64,000 nt of DNA from positions 37,551 through 101,550 of the forward strand of contig NZ_QAJR01000003.1 of NCBI RefSeq assembly GCF_003852545.1, given 5' to 3'. The notes under the pieces are model-generated. The model was given only the letters and a program-made list of their open reading frames with translations, was not told the origin of the DNA and ran no database searches. Shown here piece after piece: positions 35,317-43,793 of the stretch (position 1 is the first letter of the stretch; each line of letters starts with the position of its first letter). The DNA comes from Acidovorax sp. FJL06. Lineage in GTDB: Bacteria; Pseudomonadota; Gammaproteobacteria; Burkholderiales; Burkholderiaceae_C. A program made the translations under genes and the position numbers.

Positions 35317-36579
35317 TCACTTCTTCTCGGGCTCGTCCTTCTTCTTGTCGTTGCCTTCGATGTACGGGCTCCATGGCTTGGCCTTCACCGGGCCGGGCGT
35401 CTTCCACACCACGTTGAACTGGCCGTCGGCCTTGATCTCGCCGATGAACACGCTCTTGTGCAGGTGGTGGTTCTTCTCGTCCATCTTGCTCACGATGCCC
35501 GAGGGTGCCTTGAAGGTCTGGCCCGCCATGGCGGCGATCACCTTGTCCACGTCGGTGCTCTTGGCCTTCTCGACCGCCTGCTTCCACATGTTGATGCCAA
35601 TGTAGGTGGCTTCCATCGGGTCGTTGGTGAGCGGCTTGTCCTTGTGGCCAGCGATGCCCTTGGCCTTGGCGTAGTCGGCCCACTTCTTCATGAAGGCGGT
35701 GTTCTCAGGGCTCTTGATGGACTGGAAGTAGTTCCAGGCGGCCAGGTGGCCGACCAGCGGCTTGGTGTCCACGCCGCGCAGCTCTTCCTCACCCACCGAG
35801 AAGGCGACCACAGGCACGTCCTTGGCCTTCAGGCCGGCGTTGCCCAGTTCCTTGTAGAAAGGTACGTTGGAGTCGCCGTTGATGGTGGAGACCACGGCCG
35901 TCTTGCCGCCCTGGCTGAACTTCTTGATGTCGGCCACGATGGTCTGGTAGTCCGAATGGCCGAACGGGGTGTACTTCTCGTCGATGTCGGAATCCTTCAC
36001 GCCCTTGGACTTGAGGTAGGCGCGCAGGATCTTGTTGGTGGTGCGGGGGTACACGTAGTCGGTGCCCAGCAGCACCCAGCGCTTGGCGCTGCCGCCGTCC
36101 TTGCTCATCAGGTAGTCCACCGCAGGAATGGCCTGCTGGTTGGGCGCGGCGCCGGTGTAGAACACGTTCTTGGACAGCTCTTCCCCCTCGTACTGCACGG
36201 GGTAGAACAGCAGGCCGTTCATTTCCTCGACCACGGGCAGCACCGACTTGCGGCTCACCGAGGTCCAGCAGCCGAAGATCACCGAGACCTTGTCCTGGCC
36301 CAGCAGCTGCTTGGTCTTTTCGGCGAACAGGGGCCAGTTGGAGGCCGGGTCCACCACCACGGGTTCGAGCTTCTTGCCCAGCACGCCACCCTTGGCATTG
36401 ATCTCGTCGATGGCCATGAGCACGGTGTCTTTCAGCACCGTCTCGGAGATGGCCATGGTGCCCGAGAGGCTGTGCAGGATGCCGACCTTGATCGTGTCCT
36501 GTGCGTAGGCTGGCAGTGCAGACAGGCCAGCGAGCGTAGCGACGGCCGCAAGGGCCTTGAGGGAATAACGACGTTGCAT
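35317..36579 (-). CDS. urtA: Urea ABC transporter substrate-binding protein UrtA
   Basis: Periplasmic urea receptor of 420 residues. The signal peptide MQRRYSLKALAAVATLAGLS..AYA is cleaved at about residue 26. The mature part begins QDTIKVGILHSLSGTMAISE, characteristic of UrtA/FmdD proteins, with GCWTSVSRKSVLPVVEE and NPMEATYIGINMWKQAV. GGAGAAG precedes the ATG. It is the first and probably strongest-expressed gene of urtABCD(E). The upstream region is GC-rich apart from an AT-rich block near 36810. Confidence 0.95.
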   Translation of the reverse strand: MQRRYSLKALAAVATLAGLSALPAYAQDTIKVGILHSLSGTMAISETVLKDTVLMAIDEINAKGGVLGKKLEPVVVDPASNWPLFAEKTKQLLGQDKVSVIFGCWTSVSRKSVLPVVEEMNGLLFYPVQYEGEELSKNVFYTGAAPNQQAIPAVDYLMSKDGGSAKRWVLLGTDYVYPRTTNKILRAYLKSKGVKDSDIDEKYTPFGHSDYQTIVADIKKFSQGGKTAVVSTINGDSNVPFYKELGNAGLKAKDVPVVAFSVGEEELRGVDTKPLVGHLAAWNYFQSIKSPENTAFMKKWADYAKAKGIAGHKDKPLTNDPMEATYIGINMWKQAVEKAKSTDVDKVIAAMAGQTFKAPSGIVSKMDEKNHHLHKSVFIGEIKADGQFNVVWKTPGPVKAKPWSPYIEGNDKKKDEPEKK

Positions 36580-36983
36580 GTGTGCTTCTCCGGTGGTGGT
36601 TTCAATCAGTCAATCAATCAAACCGCTTCGCTCGGTGGCCTCTGGTGGGGGCCTGGCGGGTCGAGCGATGGAATGGATTCTGGAGAGGGGGGGCCGCGCC
36701 GCAAATACGCCGGGTGGCGTACACGGCCCGGCGCCGGCGGTCCGCCAAGGGGCCGGCGGCAACGGTGTGCACCCCACGGTGCCTGATTCGTCAACGTGCA
36801 GAGAACGCTACATAAAACATAGCTATATTCATAGAACCAACAAGCCGCAGAGCCAGCTTTCATGCAAACCCCTTGGCGAGCAAAGGTTGCCCTGCGCACC
36901 TAGAATTTGCGGGTTTTCCCTGACCCAAACCGCACCGAGGCACGGGCTGCCATGGCGGCGTCTTTTTTGCCCTCCCGCACACC
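36580..36983. other. Divergent promoter region of urtA and an MFS gene
   Basis: No gene is seen in these 404 bases. They include an ATCAGTCAATCAATCAAA run close to urtA, a GGCCC/GCCGG-rich block, and an AT-rich stretch at 36806-36840 (CATAAAACATAGCTATATTC) suited to a promoter. A GGCAC..TGC pair in the urtA direction near 36780 is one base off sigma-54 spacing. No NtrC or NtcA-like site was recognised. Confidence 0.4.
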
Positions 36984-38168
36984 ATGAACCTCCCCCTGCT
37001 GGCCCTGGCCATTGCCGCATTTGGCATTGGCACCACCGAATTCGTGATCCTGGGCCTGCTGCCCGAAGTGGCGGGGGACCTGTCCGTCTCGATTCCGGCC
37101 GCCGGCATGCTGGTGTCGGCCTACGCGCTGGGGGTGGCCGTGGGTGGGCCGCTGCTGGCGGTGGCCACCGCGCGCTGGCCCCGCAAGACCACGCTCACCT
37201 GGCTGATGGTGCTGTTCATCGTGGGCAATGTGGGCTGCGCGCTGGCGCCCAGCTATGCGTGGCTGATGGTGGCGCGCGTGGTCACCTCGTTCTGCCACGC
37301 GGCTTTCTTTGGCATTGGCGCCGTGGTGGCGGCCAGTGTGGTCGCGCCCCACAAGCGCGCCCAGGCCATGGCGCTGATGTTCACCGGCCTCACGCTGGCC
37401 AACGTGCTGGGCGTGCCACTGGGCACGCTGCTGGGCCAGCACCTGGGCTGGCGCTCTACCTTCTGGGCCGTGGTGGTGATTGGGGGAGTGGCCGTGGCCG
37501 CCGTGGTGCGCTGGGTGCCCCACCTGCGCCACCAGATCAGCGGCAGCGCGCTGGGCGAGTTCCGCGTGCTGCGCATCCGCCAGGTGTGGCTGGCGCTGGC
37601 GGTGAGCGTGCTGGCGTCCACCAGCATGTTCACGCTGTTCACCTACATCACGCCCATCCTGCGGGATGTGACGGGCATCTCGCCCCAGAACGTGAGCGGC
37701 GTGCTGCTGCTGTGCGGCGTGGGCCTGACCATCGGCAACCTGCTGGGCGGCCGCCTGGCCGACTGGAAGCTGCTGCCCTCGCTGATGGGCATCTTTGCCG
37801 TGCTGGCCGGGGTGCTGGCGGCGTTTTCATTCACCAGCGCCTGGCTGTGGCCCGCCACCATCACCGTGGTGGTGTGGGGCATGGTGTCGTTTGCCGCCGG
37901 CACACCGCTGCAGGCGCGCGTGGTGTCGCAGGCGGGCGATGCGCCCAGCCTGGCCTCCACGCTCAACATCGGCGCGTTCAACCTGGGCAATGCCATCGGG
38001 GCCTGGCTCGGGGGCGCGGTCATCACGGCCGGGTGGTCGCTGCAGGCCATTCCGCTGGTGGCGGCGGGGGTCACGCTGAGCGCGCTGGCGCTCACGACCT
38101 GCATTGCCTGGCTGGACCGGCGGCCCGCACTGAAGGCCCCTGCGCTGGCTGGCTGCAAGGCGGCTTGA
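36984..38168 (+). CDS. MFS transporter, DHA1 drug-efflux type
   Basis: Twelve-helix major facilitator of 394 residues. The N-terminal FGIGTTEFVILGLLPEVA is characteristic of the AraJ/CmlA-like exporters. RWPRKTTLT stands in place of motif A between helices 2 and 3. ARVVTSFCHAAFFG and the helix-5 motif GVPLGTLLGQHLGWRSTFW complete the signature. Substrate (drug, arabinose-like or other) cannot be deduced. It faces away from the urt operon and ends 8 bases before a convergent small gene. Confidence 0.88.
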   Translation: MNLPLLALAIAAFGIGTTEFVILGLLPEVAGDLSVSIPAAGMLVSAYALGVAVGGPLLAVATARWPRKTTLTWLMVLFIVGNVGCALAPSYAWLMVARVVTSFCHAAFFGIGAVVAASVVAPHKRAQAMALMFTGLTLANVLGVPLGTLLGQHLGWRSTFWAVVVIGGVAVAAVVRWVPHLRHQISGSALGEFRVLRIRQVWLALAVSVLASTSMFTLFTYITPILRDVTGISPQNVSGVLLLCGVGLTIGNLLGGRLADWKLLPSLMGIFAVLAGVLAAFSFTSAWLWPATITVVVWGMVSFAAGTPLQARVVSQAGDAPSLASTLNIGAFNLGNAIGAWLGGAVITAGWSLQAIPLVAAGVTLSALALTTCIAWLDRRPALKAPALAGCKAA

Positions 38169-38175
38169 GGCCCCT

Positions 38176-38514
38176 TCATGCGGCGCCGGACCGCTCAAAC
38201 TCCACATAGCCGTCCTCGATGGCTGGAATGATCTGCAGCACCTCGAAGTAAGGCACGGTGAGCAAGGGCGAATCGCGCAGCCGTTCCATGAAGTCGTAGT
38301 GCTTGAGCGGGTCGTCGGTTTCCACCAGCATCAGATCGCTGCAGGGCGCCGCAAAAGCCTCGGCATCGAAGTGGCGCAGGCGCAGGGCACCGGCATAGCG
38401 GGGCAACAGGGCGTACAGGTGCGCTTCGCCCAGCGCGCGGCGCTGATCGCGCGGCAGGCGCAGCCATTCGGGCAGGGCGCGCAGGTGGATGAAGAAGGCG
38501 TAGCGTGGGGACAT
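38176..38514 (-). CDS. Darcynin-family protein
   Basis: Small cytoplasmic protein of 112 residues with the darcynin pattern: YAFFIHLRALPEWLRLPRDQR, LRHFDAEAF, LMLVETDDPLKHYDFMERLRDS, and VPYFEVLQIIPAIEDGY. The fold is ferredoxin-like. Biochemical role unknown. It stands between the MFS gene and an SDR relic. Confidence 0.78.
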   Translation of the reverse strand: MSPRYAFFIHLRALPEWLRLPRDQRRALGEAHLYALLPRYAGALRLRHFDAEAFAAPCSDLMLVETDDPLKHYDFMERLRDSPLLTVPYFEVLQIIPAIEDGYVEFERSGAA

Positions 38515-38576
38515 GGTGGTTGGGGCCCTTCGTCAGAGATAGTTAGCAAGAAAAAAGTCAACGGACGCACAACGGC

Positions 38577-38855
38577 TCATGCGCTGCGCAGCATGCGCGC
38601 CAGCAACCACGGGGCCCAGCGCTGCAGGTGCCAGGCCGCGCGTGCCTTGCCGATGCGGATGTCAAGGTGCCCCGCCAGCAGGCCGCGCACCAGCGCCGCA
38701 CTGCGCGCCACCGCCAGCACGGGGATGCCGTGGTGCACCAGTTCCAGCGCCAGCGCCCGGCCAATGCCAGAGCTGGCGCCCGTGACGATGGTGCGCGGAA
38801 ACGGCAGGGCTGGAGCGGCCCGCAGGGCGGTGGGCGGGGTGGAGGGATGTGGCAT
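38577..38855 (-). pseudogene. Internally deleted short-chain dehydrogenase relic
   Basis: The 92-residue frame joins the start of an SDR to its end. TIVTGASSGIGRALALELVHHGIPVLAVARS is the cofactor loop region, and the frame then jumps to LLAGHLDIRIGKARAAWHLQRWAPWLLARML, a C-terminal tail. The NNAG, catalytic Ser and YxxxK segments (about 170 residues) are missing without a frameshift. It cannot be an active dehydrogenase. It is divergent from the Crp/Fnr gene, and the original SDR may have been its partner. Confidence 0.65.
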
Positions 38856-38971
38856 GCCGCTGCACTGTAGGCGGCACCCGCCAGGCCGTCATCAACCCAG
38901 GTTAATCGCGCGCCCCAGCACGGGGCGCATCCGCATGGCAAGGCCATGGGCCGCACGGCATACTGCGCGCC

Positions 38972-39571
38972 ATGGCTGCATCCCAGCACCCCGCGTTCCA
39001 GTCCCTGCTCACCTCCGCCGCAGGCACCCCCACACTGCCCGACTGGGACATGGCAGAGCGCGCCATCACCGGCCACAGGGTGGATGCGGGCGGCACGGTC
39101 TTCCTGCAAGGGGTGCCGCACCCCTATGTGTATACGGTGCACACCGGCCTGCTCAAGCTGTGCTACCTGGACGATGGCGGCACCGAATGGATCAAATCGT
39201 TTGCCGAGGAAGGCCGGTTCTTTGCCAGCATTGCGGCCCTGCAGCCGGGTGGCCGCACGGCGTTCATGGTGACCGCCGTCGAGCCCGCCACGCTGGAGCG
39301 CATCGACCACCGCGTGCTGCTGGCGCTGGCCGAGCGCCACCTGCCCTGGGCACGCGCGCTGTACCAGCTGACCCTGGTGTTTGCCGCACGCAAGGAAGCG
39401 CGCGAGCGCGCGCTGCTCACGCTGGGCGCCGAAGCCCGCTACCGCGCGTTTCTGGCCGAACACCCGGGCCTCGCACTGCGGATTCCGCAAAAGGACCTGG
39501 CCCGGCACCTGGGGCTGACCCCCGTGGGCCTCAACCGCATTGCCGTGCGCGTGCGGCGCGCAGGCGGCTGA
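38972..39571 (+). CDS. Crp/Fnr-family transcriptional regulator
   Basis: Regulator of 199 residues with a cyclic-nucleotide-fold domain (about 20-120: VFLQGVPHPYVYTVHTGLLKLCYLDDGG, FFASIAALQP) and a C-terminal winged helix-turn-helix (RIPQKDLARHLGLTPVGLNRIAVRVR). It lacks the Fnr iron-sulfur cysteines. The effector pocket is of the generic CRP/FNR type. It is divergent from the SDR relic and 148 bases upstream of the molybdenum hydroxylase genes, which it could control. Confidence 0.83.
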   Translation: MAASQHPAFQSLLTSAAGTPTLPDWDMAERAITGHRVDAGGTVFLQGVPHPYVYTVHTGLLKLCYLDDGGTEWIKSFAEEGRFFASIAALQPGGRTAFMVTAVEPATLERIDHRVLLALAERHLPWARALYQLTLVFAARKEARERALLTLGAEARYRAFLAEHPGLALRIPQKDLARHLGLTPVGLNRIAVRVRRAGG

Positions 39572-39719
39572 CGGTCCGGCGGCGCTGGCGGTGCAGCGTC
39601 ACGTAGCCGACATTCGCAGGGGGTATCCCGGCGCACACTGGCGCTAGGATGGCTGCCACGCCGCAGCGGCCAGAGGCCGCCCCCGTCGGCATCCATTGTT
39701 CATACGCTCAGGAAAACCC

Positions 39720-41990
39720 ATGGTGAAACGACGCACAGTGCTCCTCGGCGGCGCCGCAACAGCGGGTGCGCTGGTCATTGGCTGGGGCGTTCTGCCCCCG
39801 CGCCAGCGCCTGCACACGGCACAGCCCCTGCCCCAGGCACCGGGCCAGGTGGCACTCAATGGCTGGCTCAAGGTGGGCGCCGACAACACCGTGACGGTGA
39901 TGATGGCCAAGTCCGAAATGGGCCAGGGCACGCACACGGGCCTGGCGGCCATCCTGGCCGAGGAGCTGGACGCCGACTGGGCCCAGGTGCGGCTGGAGAT
40001 GGCCCCCATCGACGACATCTACAACAACCTGGCCACCGTGGTGGACGGCCTGCCCTTCCACCCCGACAACGACGGCTCGATCAAGGCCGTGGCCGGCTGG
40101 CTCACGGCCAAGACCATGCGCGAGGTGGGCGTGATGATGACCGGCGGCTCCAGCAGCATCAAGGACCTGTGGCTGCCCATGCGCGAGGCCGGGGCCCATG
40201 CGCGCACCCTGCTCGTCAGCGCCGCCGCAGCGCAGTGGAAGGTGCCAGCGGCCGAATGCCAGGCCAGTGCCGGCACGGTGCAGCACCCCAGCGGCCTGCG
40301 CGCCAGCTTTGGGGAACTGGCCGCGCTGGCGGCGCAGCAGCCGCTGCCCGGCAAGGCCGTGCTCAAGGAGCCGGCGGCGTTCAAGCTCATCGGCAAGCCG
40401 CTGCCACGCATCGAAGCGGCCGCCAAGCTCCATGGCACGGCGGTGTTCGGCATCGACGCCCAGCCGCCCGGCCTGCTGCATGCGAGCCTGGCGATGTGCC
40501 CCACGCGGGGCGGCCAGGTGGCCCGCTTTGACGGCGCCGCCGCCCTGAAACTGCCGGGCGTGAAAAAGGTGCTGGCGGTGGCGCCCTACCACGGCGGCAC
40601 CGGCGCGGTGGCGGTGATCGCCGACACGCCCTGGCACGCCAAGAAGGCGGCCGCCGCCGTCACCGTGGAGTGGGACCATGGCCCGGCGGCCACGCTGTCG
40701 AGCACCGCCGTCATGGCCCAGCTGGCCCAGGCCCTGGACCGGGCCCAGGGGTTTGGCTACCACAGCACGGGCGATGTGGATGCGGCCATGCAGGGCGCCA
40801 GCACCACGCTCACGGCCGACTACCGCGCGCCCTACCTGGCCCATGCCGCGCTGGAGCCCATCAACTGCACCGCGCAGTTCAAGGACGGCGCCGCCACCGT
40901 GTGGACATCGACCCAGGTGCCCGGCCTGGCACGCAGGGCCGCAGCCAAGGCGCTGGGCATCGACGAAGGCAAGGTCACGGTGCACCAGCTGCTGCTGGGC
41001 GGGGGCTTTGGCCGGCGGCTGGAGGTGGACTACGTGGCCCAGGCCGCCGCCATTGCCCAGGCGGCCGACGGCGCGCCCGTGCAAACCCTGTGGTCGCGCG
41101 AGCAGGATCTGCAGCACGACTTCTTCCGCCCCGCCTGCATGGCCCGCTTCAAGGCAGGGCTGGACGCGCAAGGCCAGCTCGTGGCCTGGCACAACTGGTC
41201 GGCGGGCCAGGCCATCGTGCCGCAGGTGCTGTCGCGCATGTTCGGGCTGCCCGGCGCCGGGCCCGACAAGACCACGTCCGAAGGGGCGTTCGACCAGCCC
41301 TACGAATGGCCCCACGCGCGCATTGCGCACGAAACCATCGACCTGCCCCTGCCCGTGGGTTTCTGGCGTTCGGTGGGGCATTCGCACCAGGCTTTCTTCA
41401 AGGAGAGCTTTGTCGATGAAGTGGCCCATGCCGCCAGGCAAGACCCGGTGGCGTTCCGCGCGGCCTTGCTCAAGAAGCACCCGCGCCACCTGCGCGTGCT
41501 CAAGACGGCCGCCGAGCTGGCGGGCTGGGGCCAGCCACTGGCCGCCGATGCCACGGGCGCCAAGCGCGCCCGGGGCGTGGCGCTGCACCAGTCGTTCGGC
41601 TCCATCGTGGCGCAGGTGGCCGAGGTGTCGGTGGGTGCCGACAAGGCCCTGCGCGTGCACCGCGTGGTGTGCGTGATCGACTGCGGCGCGGCCATCAACC
41701 CCAACCTCATCACGCAGCAGATGGAAAGCGCCGTGGTGTTCGGCCTCACGGCCGCACTGCATGGCGAGGTGACCCTTCAGAACGGCCAGGTGCAGCAAAG
41801 CAACCTGCACGACTACCCCCTGCTGCGCATGGCCGACTGCCCGCAGATCGAGACCCACATCCTCCCCAGCGCGGAGCCGCCCGAGGGCGTGGGCGAGCCC
41901 GGCGTGCCCCCCATTGCACCGGCCGTGGCCAACGCGCTGTTCGCGCTCACCGGCCAGCGCCTGCGCGCCCTTCCCCTGACACTGGCCTAA
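39720..41990 (+). CDS. Xanthine dehydrogenase family protein, molybdopterin-binding large subunit (IorB-like)
   Basis: Periplasm-directed molybdenum hydroxylase large subunit of 756 residues. The N-terminus KRRTVLLGGAATAGALVIG is a Tat-like signal. MAKSEMGQGTHTGLAAILAEEL, the duplicated domains, PYLAHAALEPINCTA, GGGFGRRLEVDYVAQA and the C-terminal GVGEPGVPPIAPAVANAL are hallmarks of the isoquinoline 1-oxidoreductase/aldehyde oxidoreductase branch. AGGA precedes the ATG at 39720. Its electron-accepting small subunit gene lies after a 270-base inverted-repeat element. Substrate unknown: N-heterocycle or aldehyde. Confidence 0.87.
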   Translation: MVKRRTVLLGGAATAGALVIGWGVLPPRQRLHTAQPLPQAPGQVALNGWLKVGADNTVTVMMAKSEMGQGTHTGLAAILAEELDADWAQVRLEMAPIDDIYNNLATVVDGLPFHPDNDGSIKAVAGWLTAKTMREVGVMMTGGSSSIKDLWLPMREAGAHARTLLVSAAAAQWKVPAAECQASAGTVQHPSGLRASFGELAALAAQQPLPGKAVLKEPAAFKLIGKPLPRIEAAAKLHGTAVFGIDAQPPGLLHASLAMCPTRGGQVARFDGAAALKLPGVKKVLAVAPYHGGTGAVAVIADTPWHAKKAAAAVTVEWDHGPAATLSSTAVMAQLAQALDRAQGFGYHSTGDVDAAMQGASTTLTADYRAPYLAHAALEPINCTAQFKDGAATVWTSTQVPGLARRAAAKALGIDEGKVTVHQLLLGGGFGRRLEVDYVAQAAAIAQAADGAPVQTLWSREQDLQHDFFRPACMARFKAGLDAQGQLVAWHNWSAGQAIVPQVLSRMFGLPGAGPDKTTSEGAFDQPYEWPHARIAHETIDLPLPVGFWRSVGHSHQAFFKESFVDEVAHAARQDPVAFRAALLKKHPRHLRVLKTAAELAGWGQPLAADATGAKRARGVALHQSFGSIVAQVAEVSVGADKALRVHRVVCVIDCGAAINPNLITQQMESAVVFGLTAALHGEVTLQNGQVQQSNLHDYPLLRMADCPQIETHILPSAEPPEGVGEPGVPPIAPAVANALFALTGQRLRALPLTLA

Positions 41991-42262
41991 GAACGTGTTT
42001 ACGATCTCGCAGGGGATCGCGTTGGAGCGCAATCGGGATGAGTGGATGCCTCGGATACGCCGCATGGGCTCGTGCCCATGCAAGCAGACGGGGCGTCCAA
42101 TCGCCCGATTTCGCCCCAACCCTTCGGGCAGCGGTCTTGGCGGGCGGTCTGCGGCGTTGCGGCGCTTGCCAATAGCCGAGCTATTGGCTGCGCACCGCGC
42201 CTTGCATCCCATCCCGGCAAGACCGCTGCGCGACCCCTGGGAGATCGTAAACACGTTCTAAA
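41990..42262. mobile_element. MITE-like element with long terminal inverted repeats
   Basis: A 270-base non-coding segment whose ends are inverted copies: AGAACGTGTTTACGATCTC on the left (41990-42008) and its complement on the right (42244-42262). Similarity continues into CAGGGG..TCGCG for about 31 bases. The centre holds CCAATAGCCGAGCTATTGG (42169-42187). It has no transposase gene. It sits exactly between the stop of the large-subunit gene and the ribosome site of the small-subunit gene. A smaller relative with a similar core lies at 5721-5804. Confidence 0.7.
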
Positions 42263-42272
42263 AGGAGCCCCC

Positions 42273-42728
42273 ATGCCCACCACGATCACCCTCAACGGCC
42301 AGCCCACCCCCGTGCATGCCGAGCCCGACACCCCGCTGCTGTGGGTGCTGCGCGGCGAGCTGCATCTGAACGGCACCAAGTTCGGCTGCGGCATGGCCCT
42401 GTGCGGCGCCTGCACCGTGCACCTGAACGGCGAGCCCGTGCGGGCCTGCATCACGCCGCTGTCGGCCGTGGGCAGCGCCAACGTCACCACCATCGAGGGC
42501 CTGCAGGGCCCCGAGGCCACGGCGCTGCGCGCGGCCTGGACGGCGGTGGACGTGGCCCAGTGTGGCTACTGCCAGAGCGGACAGCTCATGTCGGCCTGTG
42601 CACTGCTCAGGAAGACGCCCCGCCCCAGCGATGCCGACATCGACGCCGCCATGTCCGGCAACGCCTGCCGCTGCGGCACCTATCCGCGCATCCGCGCGGC
42701 CATCCACCAGGCCGCCCAGGCGCGCTAA
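42273..42728 (+). CDS. [2Fe-2S] small subunit of molybdenum hydroxylase (IorA-like)
   Basis: Electron-transfer subunit of 151 residues. The plant-type cluster cysteines are in [18 protein letters not shown], and the second, helical [2Fe-2S] domain is in QCGYCQSGQ and [12 protein letters not shown]. Length and both clusters are typical of IorA. AAAGGAG precedes the ATG at 42273; a longer frame starts inside the inverted-repeat element and is artificial. It pairs with the large subunit at 39720. Gene order (large before small) is the reverse of many iorAB operons. The end overlaps the convergent diguanylate cyclase gene by four bases. Confidence 0.9.
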   Translation: MPTTITLNGQPTPVHAEPDTPLLWVLRGELHLNGTKFGCGMALCGACTVHLNGEPVRACITPLSAVGSANVTTIEGLQGPEATALRAAWTAVDVAQCGYCQSGQLMSACALLRKTPRPSDADIDAAMSGNACRCGTYPRIRAAIHQAAQAR

Positions 42729-43768
42729 CCCGCAGGGTCGCCCGGCCCCCTGGGCGCTGGCGCGGCGGTGCCGCCACCGCCAAGCAGTCTGTCGGCGCAG
42801 TACACGGCATTGCGCCCCGTGCCCTTGGCCTGGTACAGGGCCTTGTCGGCGCGGTTCACGAGCTCTTCAAAGTCGAGCCCCGTGCCTTTGTGCATGGTGG
42901 ACACCCCGATGCTCACGGTGACCGCAATGCCCTGTCCCCCCTCGCCCGCAGGCACGCGCAGGGCCTCGACCTCACGGCGCAGCGATTCGGCCACGCGCAG
43001 CGCGCTCGGGCCGTCGGTCTCGGGCAGCACGATGACGAATTCTTCGCCGCCAAAACGCGCCACGATGTCCACGCCGCTGCGCTTGCGCGCCGCGCAGGCC
43101 TGGGCCACGGCGCAGATCACCCGGTCGCCGGCCAGATGGCCGAAGGCATCGTTGACGGCCTTGAACAGGTCGATGTCCACCACCAGCAGCGACAGCGGGT
43201 GGCCGAAGCGCTCCGTGCGCTTGCACTCGTTGGCGCCCAGCTCCATCAGCGTGCGGCGGTTGGACAGGCCGGTGAGCGAATCATTGGCGGCCAGCCGCTC
43301 CAGCGTGGCATTGAGCTGCTGCAGCAGGCGGTTCTGCTCGGTGAGCTGCTGGTTGATCTGGGCGATCTCGGTTTCGCGGCACTTGCGGTCGTGGATGTTG
43401 AACGTGACGCCGATCAGGCGCTTGCCAGGCGTTGCGCTGTGGCCGTCCATGATGCGGCCATAGTTGGCATACCAGACCCACTCGCCCGCCTTGGAACGCA
43501 GCCGGAACTCACAGCGGTACTGCGGTGTGACGCCCAGGAGGTGGTCGGCCACGGCCTGCCGCACAGTGTCGATGTCGTCGGGGTGGAACAGGCTGTAGAT
43601 GTCCTGCACGCCCGAGACGATTTCGTCCTCGGAGAACCCCAGCTCCTCAAAGGTCTTGGTGGCCTTGCGCGTGACATTGCCCGTGACGAGATCGTTCTCC
43701 CACAGGTCCAGCCCCGCGGCCTCCAGGGCCAGCTCCAGCCGCTCCTTGTTCAGGTCTGTTTCACCCAT
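42725..43768 (-). CDS. PAS-GGDEF diguanylate cyclase
   Basis: Cytoplasmic c-di-GMP synthase of 347 residues. A PAS domain (about 10-135, with [21 protein letters not shown]) is followed by a short coiled coil ([18 protein letters not shown]) and a GGDEF domain whose active site reads RFGGEEF, so it is catalytically competent. RxxD upstream of the active site (an inhibition site) is not evident. It stands alone, convergent with the hydroxylase small subunit. Confidence 0.9.
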   Translation of the reverse strand: MGETDLNKERLELALEAAGLDLWENDLVTGNVTRKATKTFEELGFSEDEIVSGVQDIYSLFHPDDIDTVRQAVADHLLGVTPQYRCEFRLRSKAGEWVWYANYGRIMDGHSATPGKRLIGVTFNIHDRKCRETEIAQINQQLTEQNRLLQQLNATLERLAANDSLTGLSNRRTLMELGANECKRTERFGHPLSLLVVDIDLFKAVNDAFGHLAGDRVICAVAQACAARKRSGVDIVARFGGEEFVIVLPETDGPSALRVAESLRREVEALRVPAGEGGQGIAVTVSIGVSTMHKGTGLDFEELVNRADKALYQAKGTGRNAVYCADRLLGGGGTAAPAPRGPGDPAG

Positions 43769-43793
43769 GGTGGATCACGGCGTGCCGATGTGT

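Noticed and set aside
36770-36790. Sigma-54-like GGCAC..TGC pair upstream of urtA
   Set aside because: The GG-GC spacing is 11 instead of 10 and the TTGC element is not matched; no NtrC-type site was found.
42042-42272. 77-codon N-terminal extension of the molybdenum hydroxylase small subunit
   Set aside because: It is encoded by the inverted-repeat element; the ATG at 42273 has a good ribosome site and matches family length.
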